Source of the DNA: Planctomycetota bacterium
Lineage (GTDB): Bacteria; Planctomycetota; Planctomycetia; Pirellulales; UBA1268
Reading direction: 5' to 3'
DNA: 44,279 bases
NCBI GenBank assembly: GCA_029978905.1
Contig: JAPOIM010000035.1
Coordinates: 1-44,279 of the forward strand
Under the pieces are notes generated by a model. The model did not search any database. It had not been told where the DNA came from and worked only from the letters and a program-made list of their open reading frames with translations. A program made the translations under genes and the position numbers. Positions 16,009 to 24,281 of this stretch are shown here, in pieces; the stretch's first letter is position 1, and each line of letters opens with the position of its first letter.

Positions 16009-18942
16009 TCAGTCGACATAGAGAAACTCGTTCGTGTTCAGCAGCAGGAGGCAGACATCCGCAAGGGCACGCGTGGCTGGTGAGACATCCGCTGCCCCCG
16101 TGTCAGGCTCATACCGTTCAAACACGGGCAGAATCTCCTGATACTCAAACGGCTCCCCCGTGAACTCTTCCACCAGCGATCGTGTGATCTCAGTGGGATA
16201 CACGCGAGGCGTTGGCGGATGGTCGCGATGGTAGGCCCGCATCTCCTCGAGATACGCACGCAGCCGTGTCCGTTCGGCATCGCTCGGTTGCCTCGAGAAT
16301 GCCAACTCAAACGCTCGATCAATCTGCGCTGCCCGCGTGTCACGCTCCTGCTCAAGCCTCAGGGCGAAGGCTATCGAACGGTCGGTCATCTGATCGCTGT
16401 TGAGCAGCGTGAACACCTGTGGCGTGACCGCAGCCGATTCGCGAACATCGCACGACTCATTGGGATTCGGCTGGTTAAAAAGTTCGCTGAAGGGATCCGC
16501 CTGCCCACGCACGCGGTAGGCATACACACTCCGCCCGTTCCGGCCAGCGGGGGTTGGTGATGGCTGATACGCAGGCGCGATCGAGAACTGAATCATTCGC
16601 GGCTCAAGGGCCACTTCCTGATTGATCTCCGGCATAATCGGCAACCCGCCCCGCTGCTCCTGCAACTCGCCGGTCACAAGCAGGATGCCGTCACGGATTT
16701 CCTCGGCCGACAGCCGCCGCCTGGGGAAGTGCGACAGCAGTCGGTTATCAGGGTCGACCGTCTGCCACGAGTTGTCTTCAGGGGCGGACGAAGCCCTCTG
16801 GTAGGCCTCGGTGCGCATGATCATGCGATGCAGGCGTTTGATCGTCCAGCCATTGTTTACGAAGTCAGAGGCGAGAAAATCGAGCAATCGTGGGTGCGTG
16901 GGTCGCGCTCCTTTCGCGCCAAAGTTATTGCCGTTGGCTGCGAGCCCGGTGCCAAAATGCCCTTGCCAGATCCGGTTCACAATCGAACGGGTGGTGAGCG
17001 GATTGGCGGGGTTCGCAATCCAATTCGCAAGCCCAAGCCTGCGGCCTGCGATTGCCTCAGTCAGCAGGTGCGGTTCGTTGATGTCGGTGCTGGCTGCCAC
17101 CGGCACCGCGCTGAGCACCCCAGGCCCGACCTCCTCCCCGGGCGCCGTGACGGCCCCACCAAGCAGGATGAAACTCGCCTTCGCCTCAGAGGGCTGCTTC
17201 TTGTCTCGCTTGATCCGCAGCTTCCGGGCCCCGTTCCAGGCGAGCGTGAAATCGGCCGCGTTGTACACGCTTTGCGCCATCGGCTCGTAGCGTTCCAGCC
17301 GTCGCGTCCAGATCCACTCATCCTGCTCACGAACCTTCAGCTGCCCCTGCTCAACGTGATCGAGGCCCACGTGGCGTGGAGGCTTTTCCTCATCGGGAAG
17401 TTCCTTCCGCTCATTCTCGTTTTTGTAGGGAAGCCCGTGGTCGTCAAACCACGCGCGGGCCGCAGCCTCGCGCTTCTCCACGAGCCGCGTCTTCTCAGCT
17501 GCCGCAAAGGCGAGCATCCGCTGGGCATGGGCGCGGCCCTCCTCAAATCCCGCCTGGCTCTCTTCGGCAAGAAAGGGCACCGACCGCTCGGCCATGTGCG
17601 TCGTCGCGAAGGCGGCGTACATGCGGTAGTAGTCGCGGGTAGGAATCGGGTCAAACTTGTGGTCGTGGCACTTCACACACCGCATCGTGGTCGACAGGAA
17701 GGCTTGCCCGGTGATGTTCACGAGGTCATCGAGCCAGATCTGGCGTGCCTCGTCTTGCTCCACCATCGCGTTATCCCACGGCCCGAGCCGAAGAAATCCA
17801 GAGGCCACAATCCACTCTGCCTCGCGCTGGGAATACTCGCCACTTTGCTGCACCCGGTGGACCTCAGCCTCGGAGCCATCCGTGCGTTCCCGCACCGACT
17901 GGTCCGCCAGCTCATCCCCAGCGATCTGCTCCACAATGAAGTCGTCGTAGGGCTTGTCACTGTTGAACGCGCGGATCACATAGTCGCGATACCGCCACAT
18001 GTTGGAGCGTTCGTAGTCGTTCGACATGCCGCCGGTGTCGGCGTAGCGGGTCACATCGAGCCAGTGCTGCCCCCACCGCTCGCCGTAGCGCGGGCTCGCG
18101 AGCAGCCGCTCAATCAGCGTTTCCCACGCGGCGTCGGCGTCGACCTCAGACGCCGCCACAAATGCCTCAACCTCCTCAGGCGTGGGCGGCAGACCGTGCA
18201 GATCGAAGGTGGCGCGGCGAATCCGAGTGCGGGCATCCGCCCGTCCCGTCGGCTCAAGCCCCGCTGCCACCAAAGGCTCGGCGATCAACGAGTCGATCAC
18301 CGCCACCTCGAACGCCAGGTCGTGCGGCTCGTCGGCACGGTCGCTCGAACGTCCCGTTGCGTGGGCCCGCTGCTCGTCGAGGGACAGTTCTTGAACCGGC
18401 GCAAACGCCCACAGGTCGTCAGGGTGATACCGCCGAAACGTCCAGTCGTCTGACAAACCACCGCTCGTGGCCACAACCACCCCGTCTTCACTGGTCCCGG
18501 CAGCCATCACTTCGGCCCGATACCGGGCGAGCGTTGCCTCATCTGGCCAAGGCGCTCCCGCTTCGATCCAGCGTTCGATCACCGCGATCTGTGAACCGGA
18601 AAGTCGATCATTCTCTTTGGGAGGCATTTCCAGGCCGTCCCACCGCACGGCGGCGAGGAGCGTGCCCTGATCGGAGGCTCCCGGCACGATCGCCGGCTCT
18701 CCAGACTCTCCGCCGACGAGCAGACCGTCGCGATCGGCAACGCTCAGGCCGCCCTTGATGCCGTCCGTGGCACCTCCGTGGCACCCGAGGCACTTCTGCC
18801 TCAGCAGCGGTAGCACGTCGAGGGCGAAGGCACGTTCCGCCTCCTCACTGGCGTGGGCTCCTGCGAACGCGACCAACGACAGCGTCACCAGCAATGTGAC
18901 GCCCAGCAGCGTCGTCGTGCTCCGTGGAAACCAGTTCGCCAC
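16009..18942 (-). CDS. PSCyt1-PSCyt2-PSD1 (DUF1549/DUF1553) cytochrome-like protein
   Basis: A 977-residue secreted haem-binding protein. A Sec signal peptide ends near residue 31 (GAHA). PSCyt1 with haem motif CLGCH at residues 51-55 ends with MPPKEND and WIEAGAPW. The DUF1549 (PSCyt2) region begins near FEVAVIDSLIAEPLVAAGLEP and includes RRATFDLHGLPPTPEEV, RYGERWGQHWLDVTRYAD and a second haem-type motif CVKCHDHKFDPIP at 422-434. DUF1553 (PSD1) follows with NRIWQGHFGTGLAANGNNFG and SAEEIRDGILLVTGEL. The start is GTG at 18942; no other start precedes the signal peptide. It overlaps or abuts the DUF1501 gene. The domains were named from planctomycete genomes; electron transfer is assumed from the haem motifs, not shown. 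Confidence 0.93.
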   Translation of the reverse strand: MANWFPRSTTTLLGVTLLVTLSLVAFAGAHASEEAERAFALDVLPLLRQKCLGCHGGATDGIKGGLSVADRDGLLVGGESGEPAIVPGASDQGTLLAAVRWDGLEMPPKENDRLSGSQIAVIERWIEAGAPWPDEATLARYRAEVMAAGTSEDGVVVATSGGLSDDWTFRRYHPDDLWAFAPVQELSLDEQRAHATGRSSDRADEPHDLAFEVAVIDSLIAEPLVAAGLEPTGRADARTRIRRATFDLHGLPPTPEEVEAFVAASEVDADAAWETLIERLLASPRYGERWGQHWLDVTRYADTGGMSNDYERSNMWRYRDYVIRAFNSDKPYDDFIVEQIAGDELADQSVRERTDGSEAEVHRVQQSGEYSQREAEWIVASGFLRLGPWDNAMVEQDEARQIWLDDLVNITGQAFLSTTMRCVKCHDHKFDPIPTRDYYRMYAAFATTHMAERSVPFLAEESQAGFEEGRAHAQRMLAFAAAEKTRLVEKREAAARAWFDDHGLPYKNENERKELPDEEKPPRHVGLDHVEQGQLKVREQDEWIWTRRLERYEPMAQSVYNAADFTLAWNGARKLRIKRDKKQPSEAKASFILLGGAVTAPGEEVGPGVLSAVPVAASTDINEPHLLTEAIAGRRLGLANWIANPANPLTTRSIVNRIWQGHFGTGLAANGNNFGAKGARPTHPRLLDFLASDFVNNGWTIKRLHRMIMRTEAYQRASSAPEDNSWQTVDPDNRLLSHFPRRRLSAEEIRDGILLVTGELQEQRGGLPIMPEINQEVALEPRMIQFSIAPAYQPSPTPAGRNGRSVYAYRVRGQADPFSELFNQPNPNESCDVRESAAVTPQVFTLLNSDQMTDRSIAFALRLEQERDTRAAQIDRAFELAFSRQPSDAERTRLRAYLEEMRAYHRDHPPTPRVYPTEITRSLVEEFTGEPFEYQEILPVFERYEPDTGAADVSPATRALADVCLLLLNTNEFLYVD

Positions 18943-19232
18943 TCGCTCCCCCCGCGGGTCCCTTGCCTGCTTTTTCCCGGCGTGTGCCGCCTGATTCCAG
19001 GTAGCCGCCCCTCTCGTGCCCCTTTTCCGTCAGCGTCAGTATAGCGCAGGCTCCTCCCGCCCCCCAATCGCTGGCTGCCGCACCCAGCGGCCTTGCCGTC
19101 GTTTTTTGCCCCGGCCCCAACCGAGGACTTGCAAACTTTGCAAATGTGCCATGATGTGGATCCAGAGCGTCGCACTCGGCGGCGAACCGGATCTCCGGGA
19201 CCGCAGAACCATTGATCTCCGTCGACGCGGAG
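18943..19232. other. 290-base divergent intergenic region
   Basis: This gap separates the minus-strand PSCyt1-PSD1 operon from the plus-strand SET gene and must hold both promoters. A short direct repeat TTGCAAA at 19129-19135 and 19138-19144 (nine-base period) lies in its AT-richer part and could serve a promoter for the SET gene, but no convincing -10 box is spaced properly from it. No gene-like reading frame is seen. Confidence 0.4.
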
Positions 19233-19724
19233 ATGTCTGGGCGTTCTTTCATCATGTTGCTCGTCGACACGTTTGTCGGCCCGAGCGTCATCGAAGGGGT
19301 CGGCGTCTTTGCTGCCGAGCCTATTTCAGCTGGCCGAATCATCTACCGATTCGACCCCCTCTTCGATCGACTGATCTCTCCGGCCGAACTGGCTTCGTTT
19401 CCTGAGTCGATTCGTCACTTCATTCTTCGCTACACCTATCCCCACCCAGCAGACCGAAACCTGGTGGTCCTCGATGTCGACAACGGTCGACACATGAACC
19501 ATTCGCTGGCTCCCAACACCGACTTCCGGGATGCCACCTTTGGCTATGCCATTCGTGACATTGCTGCGGGTGAAGAAATCACCTGCAACTATGCGGAGTT
19601 CGAACCTGATTTCGAGATGCTGCCCTCGATGGTCAGCGCCTTCCACCCCGCAGAGGCCTCGCCTCCTCCCCACCACCGATTGGCAGCGGCGTTTGCGGTG
19701 AGTGGCCAGGCTGCTGGGTCGTAG
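19233..19724 (+). CDS. SET-domain protein (putative protein lysine methyltransferase)
   Basis: A small soluble protein of about 163 residues made up mostly of one SET domain. Landmarks are VGPSVIEGVGVFAAEPISAG (N-terminal SET motif), RHMNHSLAPNT (residues 87-96, the NHS S-adenosylmethionine-binding motif), and IAAGEEITCNY (the EE.T.NY motif with catalytic-type Y120). This set is what SAM-dependent SET methyltransferases carry. Pre-SET and post-SET cysteine clusters are absent. Starts at 19212 (TTG), 19233 (ATG, GCGGAG just upstream) and 19254 (ATG) are all possible; the domain itself begins near 19254. It is transcribed alone, divergent from the PSCyt1-PSD1 operon. The substrate is unknown. 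Confidence 0.85.
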   Translation: MSGRSFIMLLVDTFVGPSVIEGVGVFAAEPISAGRIIYRFDPLFDRLISPAELASFPESIRHFILRYTYPHPADRNLVVLDVDNGRHMNHSLAPNTDFRDATFGYAIRDIAAGEEITCNYAEFEPDFEMLPSMVSAFHPAEASPPPHHRLAAAFAVSGQAAGS

Positions 19725-19730
19725 CCGGCT

Positions 19731-19749
19731 CGTGGCCCGTTGGCCCACG
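19731..19749 (+). terminator. weak terminator-like hairpin after the SET gene
   Basis: CGTGGCC pairs with GGCCCACG with one bulged base and a four-base loop, starting six bases after the SET stop. A TTTT run follows 10 bases later. The spacing is loose, so this is tentative. Confidence 0.28.
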
Positions 19750-19896
19750 GGGCGGTGAGGTTTTCAGCCGGGAATACCGATCTGGCATGCGCCAGAGGCG
19801 GCCTGATATTGTTCGGCCGCAGCGGGCCCTCCGGGGCTCGCTGCGTTCCGCCGACACGCCCTCCACGCCCACCACAACGACATCCAGTGCACAACC

Positions 19897-20481
19897 ATGC
19901 ACGAGCAACTCCTGCCGCTGATTGTTTTCTTGGCAGAAATGACCGTGGTCACCATCTCCACGATGCGGATCATTTTCATCGGCCGCGGCCTGAAGAAGAT
20001 GGCGGCCGGCCTCGGCTTCTTTGAGGTTTCGATCTGGCTCTTTGCGATTGGCCAGGTGATGAGCAATCTTGATCGCCCGCTCTGCTTCGCAGGCTTTGCG
20101 GGAGGCTTCGTGGCGGGCAACTACCTCGGCATGACGCTCGAACAACGGATCGCCTTTGGTTCCGTGCTCGTCCGCGTGATCACCAACCGTGAATCGGGCC
20201 GTCTCGTCGAACTGCTGCGGGCTGCGGGATGCGGCGTCACCCGCGTTGGGGCCCACGGCCTTCAGGGACCGGTGGAGATCGTGTTCACCGTGATCCAGCG
20301 GCGGCGACTGAGCGACGTGCTCACCGTCGTTCGCGAGTTTGATGCGGGCGCCTTCTATTCGATCGACGAACTCCGCGACAGCACCCACAAGGGAAGTTGG
20401 TCGCCACACGCCACCCCCACGCTTCCGCTGCCCGCGTCCGAGAACGTCCACGCCGCGGCGGCCACTCGGCTCGCCGCCTGA
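19897..20481 (+). CDS. UPF0316 family membrane protein (DUF5698/DUF2179)
   Basis: A 194-residue protein. The N-terminal half has three hydrophobic segments with the family's conserved TVVTISTMRIIFIGRG and FFEVSIWLFAIGQVMSN stretches, then FAGGFVAGNYLGMTLEQR. The C-terminal half is a DUF2179 soluble domain with the pattern GCGVTRVGAHGLQGPVEIVF and a D.GAFYSIDELR end. DUF2179 domains resemble small ligand-binding modules; the function of UPF0316 proteins is not established. The extra low-complexity tail after residue 165 is not part of the family core. It lies between the SET gene and the 20614 cluster and appears to be a single-gene unit. Confidence 0.87.
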   Translation: MHEQLLPLIVFLAEMTVVTISTMRIIFIGRGLKKMAAGLGFFEVSIWLFAIGQVMSNLDRPLCFAGFAGGFVAGNYLGMTLEQRIAFGSVLVRVITNRESGRLVELLRAAGCGVTRVGAHGLQGPVEIVFTVIQRRRLSDVLTVVREFDAGAFYSIDELRDSTHKGSWSPHATPTLPLPASENVHAAAATRLAA

Positions 20482-20613
20482 CTGATGGTCCAGGTGCCCT
20501 CGCCGTGCTCACACGCGGCGGCTCTTCTCTCACCACGCGCGCCGCAAACGGTTTAAACTGCTCGGTGAGGGGTGGCGAGAGTGCGCTGCCCTCCCATGGG
20601 GGCAAGACGACGC

Positions 20614-22956
20614 ATGCCACGGCTGAGCATCCACTTCTCGCGTGCCTGGATCTGCTGGGCTGCCCTCGGCTGCACCGTGGTTCTCTCAGGCGTGTCAGCG
20701 TCAGAGCCCGTGCCCTGCGATCAGGCGGCGGTCTACCGCGAGGCGTGGATCAAAGTCTTTGAGAGGAGTTGCCTGACGTGCCACCGCCGCGGCGGCGATG
20801 CGGAGGAGAGCGGGTTTTGCCTTGCCGACGTGTCGCATCTTCCTGCGGCATCCCGAGAGGCCGCCCTTGGAGCGAATGCCGAGCTGATCCGCACACTCGC
20901 CAACAACGACAGCTCCGACAGCCGCCCACTCTTCCTCGCCAAGGCGACCGGAGGCGACAATCACGGCGGCGGGGCGATTCTCGCCCCCGACTCGGCAGCC
21001 TATCGCGTGCTCGAGTCACTCGTGGGCATGCTCCGCACGCCCTCAGGCAACTCCCTGCACACCACAGCGCTTGCCAACGGCCTTCGTGAGGATCTCGACG
21101 ACGCGTTCCTGCAAGGCGTGGTGATGATCTCCGATCAGGGGCTCCTGCGGCGGGCCACGCTCTCCCTCGCCGGCCGACTTCCCACCGAGCATGAACGCAC
21201 ACGCGTGGAAGCCAAAGGCCTTGAAGGCGTTCGCGAGGTGCTCGACGGCGTGATGCAGGAAGACGCCTTCTACGCGAGGCTCCGCGAAGCCTTCAACGAC
21301 ATCTTTCTCACACTCGGCATCGATGGAAACGCTGACGCCACCGTCCTCTCCTACGAGCACTTCGAAAAGACGCGGCTCTGGTACCAGCAGCACGACCTCA
21401 GCCAAATCGAGGATGAGAAAGAGAGGCAGCAGGCAGGCTACAAACTCGCCAACGACTACCGTGCAGCATTGCTCGACGAGCCAATGCGTCTGATCGAACA
21501 CATCGTGCGGGAGGATCGTCCTTTTTCCGAAATCCTCACCGCCGACTACATCATGGTCTCGCCCTACACGGCCCGCGGCTACGGTGTGTTTGACGAACTG
21601 AAGGACCAGTTCGCAAGCGTCGACGATCCCTTCGCCTACGTGCCGGTGAAACTCAAGGCCCTCGTGGGACGCAACCGCTTGGAAGATCAGGATTCGGCCA
21701 CCGGCTTCTATCCTCACGCCGGCCTGCTGAGCACGTTTCAGTATCTCAGCCGCTATCCCACGACCGAAACAAACCGAAACCGGCTCCGGGCGCGGATGTA
21801 CTACCAGCACTTTCTTGGAGTCGACGTGCTTGAGATGGCCGACCGCGTGTCGGATGCCGCCGCAGTCACGGCGGCCTATGAGATACCCACAATGCAGGCG
21901 GCCGAGTGCGTGGTCTGCCACCGTACCCTCGACCCAGTCGCCGGCCTCTTCCAAGAATACTGGCGGTTCGACGCCAACTTCGCGATCTACGGCAAGCGCA
22001 AAGAGGGGTGGTTTCTCGACATGTTTCCGGCGGGCTTTGAGGGAGAAGCCCTGCCTGACTCCGAGCGGTGGCGAGCCCTGCAATGGCTCGGCGAGCAGAC
22101 CGTGCACGATCCGCGTTTCGCAGTCGCGATGACCGAACACGCGTATGCGATGCTCACGGGCCGTCGCCCGCTGCTGCCGCCAGGCGACATTGACGACCCG
22201 CTCTACGCGGCTAGGTACCGCGCCTTCCGTTTCCAACGAGCGGAGATGGAAGCGATCGCCGCTCGCTTCGCCGCCAACGGCTTCCACTTCAAGGCCTTGC
22301 TCACTGACCTCGTCGCCTCGGAGCTCTATCGGGCCGACGCCCTCAGCCCCGCGCCTCTTCCGCCAGAGCGTCTCGCCGAACTCGACGATCTCGGGGTGGT
22401 CCGGCTGCTCTCGCCCGAACAGCTCGAGCGAAAGATCACCGCGATCTTTGGAAAGTCCTGGGGCAAGCTCTCTGAGCAAACGGCGATTCTCTACGGCGGC
22501 ATCGACTCCAAAGAAGTCACCGAACGCGCGAGCGATCCAAGCGGAGCGATGGGCAGCCTGCAGCGGTCGATGGCCAACGACGTCGCCTGCCGCAATGTCG
22601 CCCTCGACTTCAGCCGTCCCCCGTCGCAGCGGCGTCTCTTTCCCACGATCGAGCCCGACGTTCTCCCGGGGGCCTCTTCGGAAGCCGACGAACAGGTTCG
22701 CGCGGCGATCGTTTTCCTCCACCAACAACTGCTCGGCCGTGACGACGCGATCCACTCCGAGGAGGTCGACCGCACGTTTCGGCTCTTCGCTAGCATCGTC
22801 GAGGCCGCCCACGAGCAGGGACAGATCGACCCGCGGGAAACGTGGGCCTGCCGTCAGGGGCTGGAACGCGAGGTCGACGATCCGCACTACACCGTCCGTG
22901 GGTGGCGTGGCGTGGTCACCTACCTCTTGCGGCGACAGGAGTTTCTCTATGAGTAG
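20614..22956 (+). CDS. divergent two-haem planctomycete cytochrome / DUF1588-like protein
   Basis: A 780-residue secreted protein from the ATG at 20614; GTG at 20572 and ATG at 20596 are in-frame alternatives that would lengthen the n-region. A signal peptide (AWICWAALGCTVVLSGVSA) ends near residue 29. One haem motif, CLTCH, is at residues 53-57 and a second, CVVCH, at 432-436. The second sits in a segment (AAECVVCHRTLDPVAGLFQEYW) like the PSCyt3/DUF1588 core. RATLSLAGRLPTEHER and FNDIFLTLG recall the DUF1549 region, but standard PSD1 signatures are not seen, so the family is remote. The stop overlaps the start of the DUF1501-like gene by eight bases, implying a coupled pair. Confidence 0.8.
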   Translation: MPRLSIHFSRAWICWAALGCTVVLSGVSASEPVPCDQAAVYREAWIKVFERSCLTCHRRGGDAEESGFCLADVSHLPAASREAALGANAELIRTLANNDSSDSRPLFLAKATGGDNHGGGAILAPDSAAYRVLESLVGMLRTPSGNSLHTTALANGLREDLDDAFLQGVVMISDQGLLRRATLSLAGRLPTEHERTRVEAKGLEGVREVLDGVMQEDAFYARLREAFNDIFLTLGIDGNADATVLSYEHFEKTRLWYQQHDLSQIEDEKERQQAGYKLANDYRAALLDEPMRLIEHIVREDRPFSEILTADYIMVSPYTARGYGVFDELKDQFASVDDPFAYVPVKLKALVGRNRLEDQDSATGFYPHAGLLSTFQYLSRYPTTETNRNRLRARMYYQHFLGVDVLEMADRVSDAAAVTAAYEIPTMQAAECVVCHRTLDPVAGLFQEYWRFDANFAIYGKRKEGWFLDMFPAGFEGEALPDSERWRALQWLGEQTVHDPRFAVAMTEHAYAMLTGRRPLLPPGDIDDPLYAARYRAFRFQRAEMEAIAARFAANGFHFKALLTDLVASELYRADALSPAPLPPERLAELDDLGVVRLLSPEQLERKITAIFGKSWGKLSEQTAILYGGIDSKEVTERASDPSGAMGSLQRSMANDVACRNVALDFSRPPSQRRLFPTIEPDVLPGASSEADEQVRAAIVFLHQQLLGRDDAIHSEEVDRTFRLFASIVEAAHEQGQIDPRETWACRQGLEREVDDPHYTVRGWRGVVTYLLRRQEFLYE

Positions 22957-24259
22957 CGTGCCAGCGATGCGTCGGAACTTTCTCAAGCGCTGCGCCGCCG
23001 CCGGGCTTGGGCTTTCAGCGCCCATCGGCCTTCGCCCCTGGGCCACCTCCGCAGCAGCCGACACCGAAGACCTGCCTGGCTACGACGGCCCCTACTACGT
23101 GGTGCTCAACGCGTCCGGTGGTTGGGACACCACCGCACTGATGGACCCCAAAGGCATCGGTGGCATCAATCGGCTCTACGAGCAAGGCGACATCTGCACG
23201 CACGGCAACCACACCTTCGCTCCCACCGCCAAGCACATGACGGCGGGGCTGAGCAACGAAGACTTCTTCCACGAGTTTGGCAACGAGCTGCTGGTCTTCA
23301 ATGGTCTCGACTATTCGGTCAACAACCACGCCCCCTGCTCACGCTACATGGCGACCGGGAAACTCGACAGCCTCGCCTACCCCACGTTTGCCGCCCTTGT
23401 GGCCGCATGCAAAGCGCCGACGTGCCCCCTCGCTTTCCTGACCTTTGGCAACTACTCCGCGACAGGCAACCTTGTGGCGATGTCGCGTGTGCCCTACCTG
23501 CCCTCCCTGAAGCGGGTGGCAAATGCCGACGCGATCGATGGCAACGACGCCGCGCCCTACCACGATCCGTTTGCCCTTCGCGCGATTGAAGAGACGCTCG
23601 CCGAGCACCAGCGTTTCCAGGCCGCCCAGCCGCTGCTGCCCCGACGAGCGCGTGCCGAGAGCATGCTCTACGCAGCCCAGGTCAACTCCAAAGCCCTCGC
23701 CCGCATCACCCCCCACATCCCCAAAGACTCCCCCAAGCAACGCCTCGCCCAGCAGGCTGAAATCGCCCTCGCCTCCTTTAAGGCGGGAGTTTGCGTATCG
23801 GCGAACCTCTCGATCGGGCAGTTCGACAGCCACGCCAACAACGATGCTGACCAGATGAAGCTCATCCCAGAGTTTCTCGAAGGCATCGCCACCCTCCTGC
23901 ACCGCGCAGAGGAGCTGCAGATCCGGGAGAAGCTGGTGGTGATTGCCCAAAGCGAAATGGGCCGCACCCCCGACTACAACAGCGGCAACGGCAAGGACCA
24001 CTGGTCGATCGGATCGATCATGTTTCTCGGGCCAGGGATCACCGGCAATCGCGTCATCGGAAAAACTGACGAACGGCAGTTCGCAAAGCCCTTCGATCCG
24101 CAAACACTGTCCACCACCGAAACCGAGGGCATTCGCGTGCGGCCCGAGCATGTGCACGATGCGCTCCGCCGCCTCGCAGGCATCGCCAACCATCCACACA
24201 GCGAGACGTTCGCGCTTGGCATCCCTCCAGCCGAACAGCTTCTCGGCCTCTGGGGCTGA
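22949..24259 (+). CDS. Tat-exported DUF1501-like protein, divergent
   Basis: A 436-residue protein. A twin-arginine motif MRRNFLK lies at residues 7-13, with a hydrophobic core and cleavage near ATSAAA. DUF1501 landmarks are present but altered: YVVLNASGGWDTTALMDPKG at the start, GQFDSHANND in place of the usual GGWD.H, AQSEMGRTPDYNSGNGKDHW in place of GEFGRTP...GRDHW, and IMFLGPGITGNRVIG. The putative metal-binding Asp and His are kept. AGGAG before the ATG at 22949 and the eight-base overlap with the cytochrome gene fix the start. It probably forms the exported partner of that cytochrome. A long open extension 5' of this start is an out-of-frame reading of the upstream gene. Confidence 0.87.
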   Translation: MSSVPAMRRNFLKRCAAAGLGLSAPIGLRPWATSAAADTEDLPGYDGPYYVVLNASGGWDTTALMDPKGIGGINRLYEQGDICTHGNHTFAPTAKHMTAGLSNEDFFHEFGNELLVFNGLDYSVNNHAPCSRYMATGKLDSLAYPTFAALVAACKAPTCPLAFLTFGNYSATGNLVAMSRVPYLPSLKRVANADAIDGNDAAPYHDPFALRAIEETLAEHQRFQAAQPLLPRRARAESMLYAAQVNSKALARITPHIPKDSPKQRLAQQAEIALASFKAGVCVSANLSIGQFDSHANNDADQMKLIPEFLEGIATLLHRAEELQIREKLVVIAQSEMGRTPDYNSGNGKDHWSIGSIMFLGPGITGNRVIGKTDERQFAKPFDPQTLSTTETEGIRVRPEHVHDALRRLAGIANHPHSETFALGIPPAEQLLGLWG

Positions 24260-24281
24260 TCCCTCTTTTAGAAAGGTCGTT

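Noticed and set aside
16729-18453. 574-codon open frame on the plus strand
   Set aside because: Antisense to the PSCyt1-PSD1 gene, whose haem and PSD motifs prove the minus strand is coding.
22145-22948. 268-codon 5' extension of the DUF1501-like gene
   Set aside because: It is an Ser/Arg/Pro-rich shifted-frame reading of the upstream cytochrome gene; the Tat signal and ribosome site place the true start at 22949.
21043-23064. 673-codon open frame on the minus strand
   Set aside because: Antisense to the two-haem cytochrome gene and the start of the DUF1501-like gene; no domain or signal peptide is seen.
23943-24281. 5' extension of the SASA gene into the DUF1501-like gene
   Set aside because: The signal peptide and GAAAGG site place the start at 24282; the extension is a shadow of the preceding gene.
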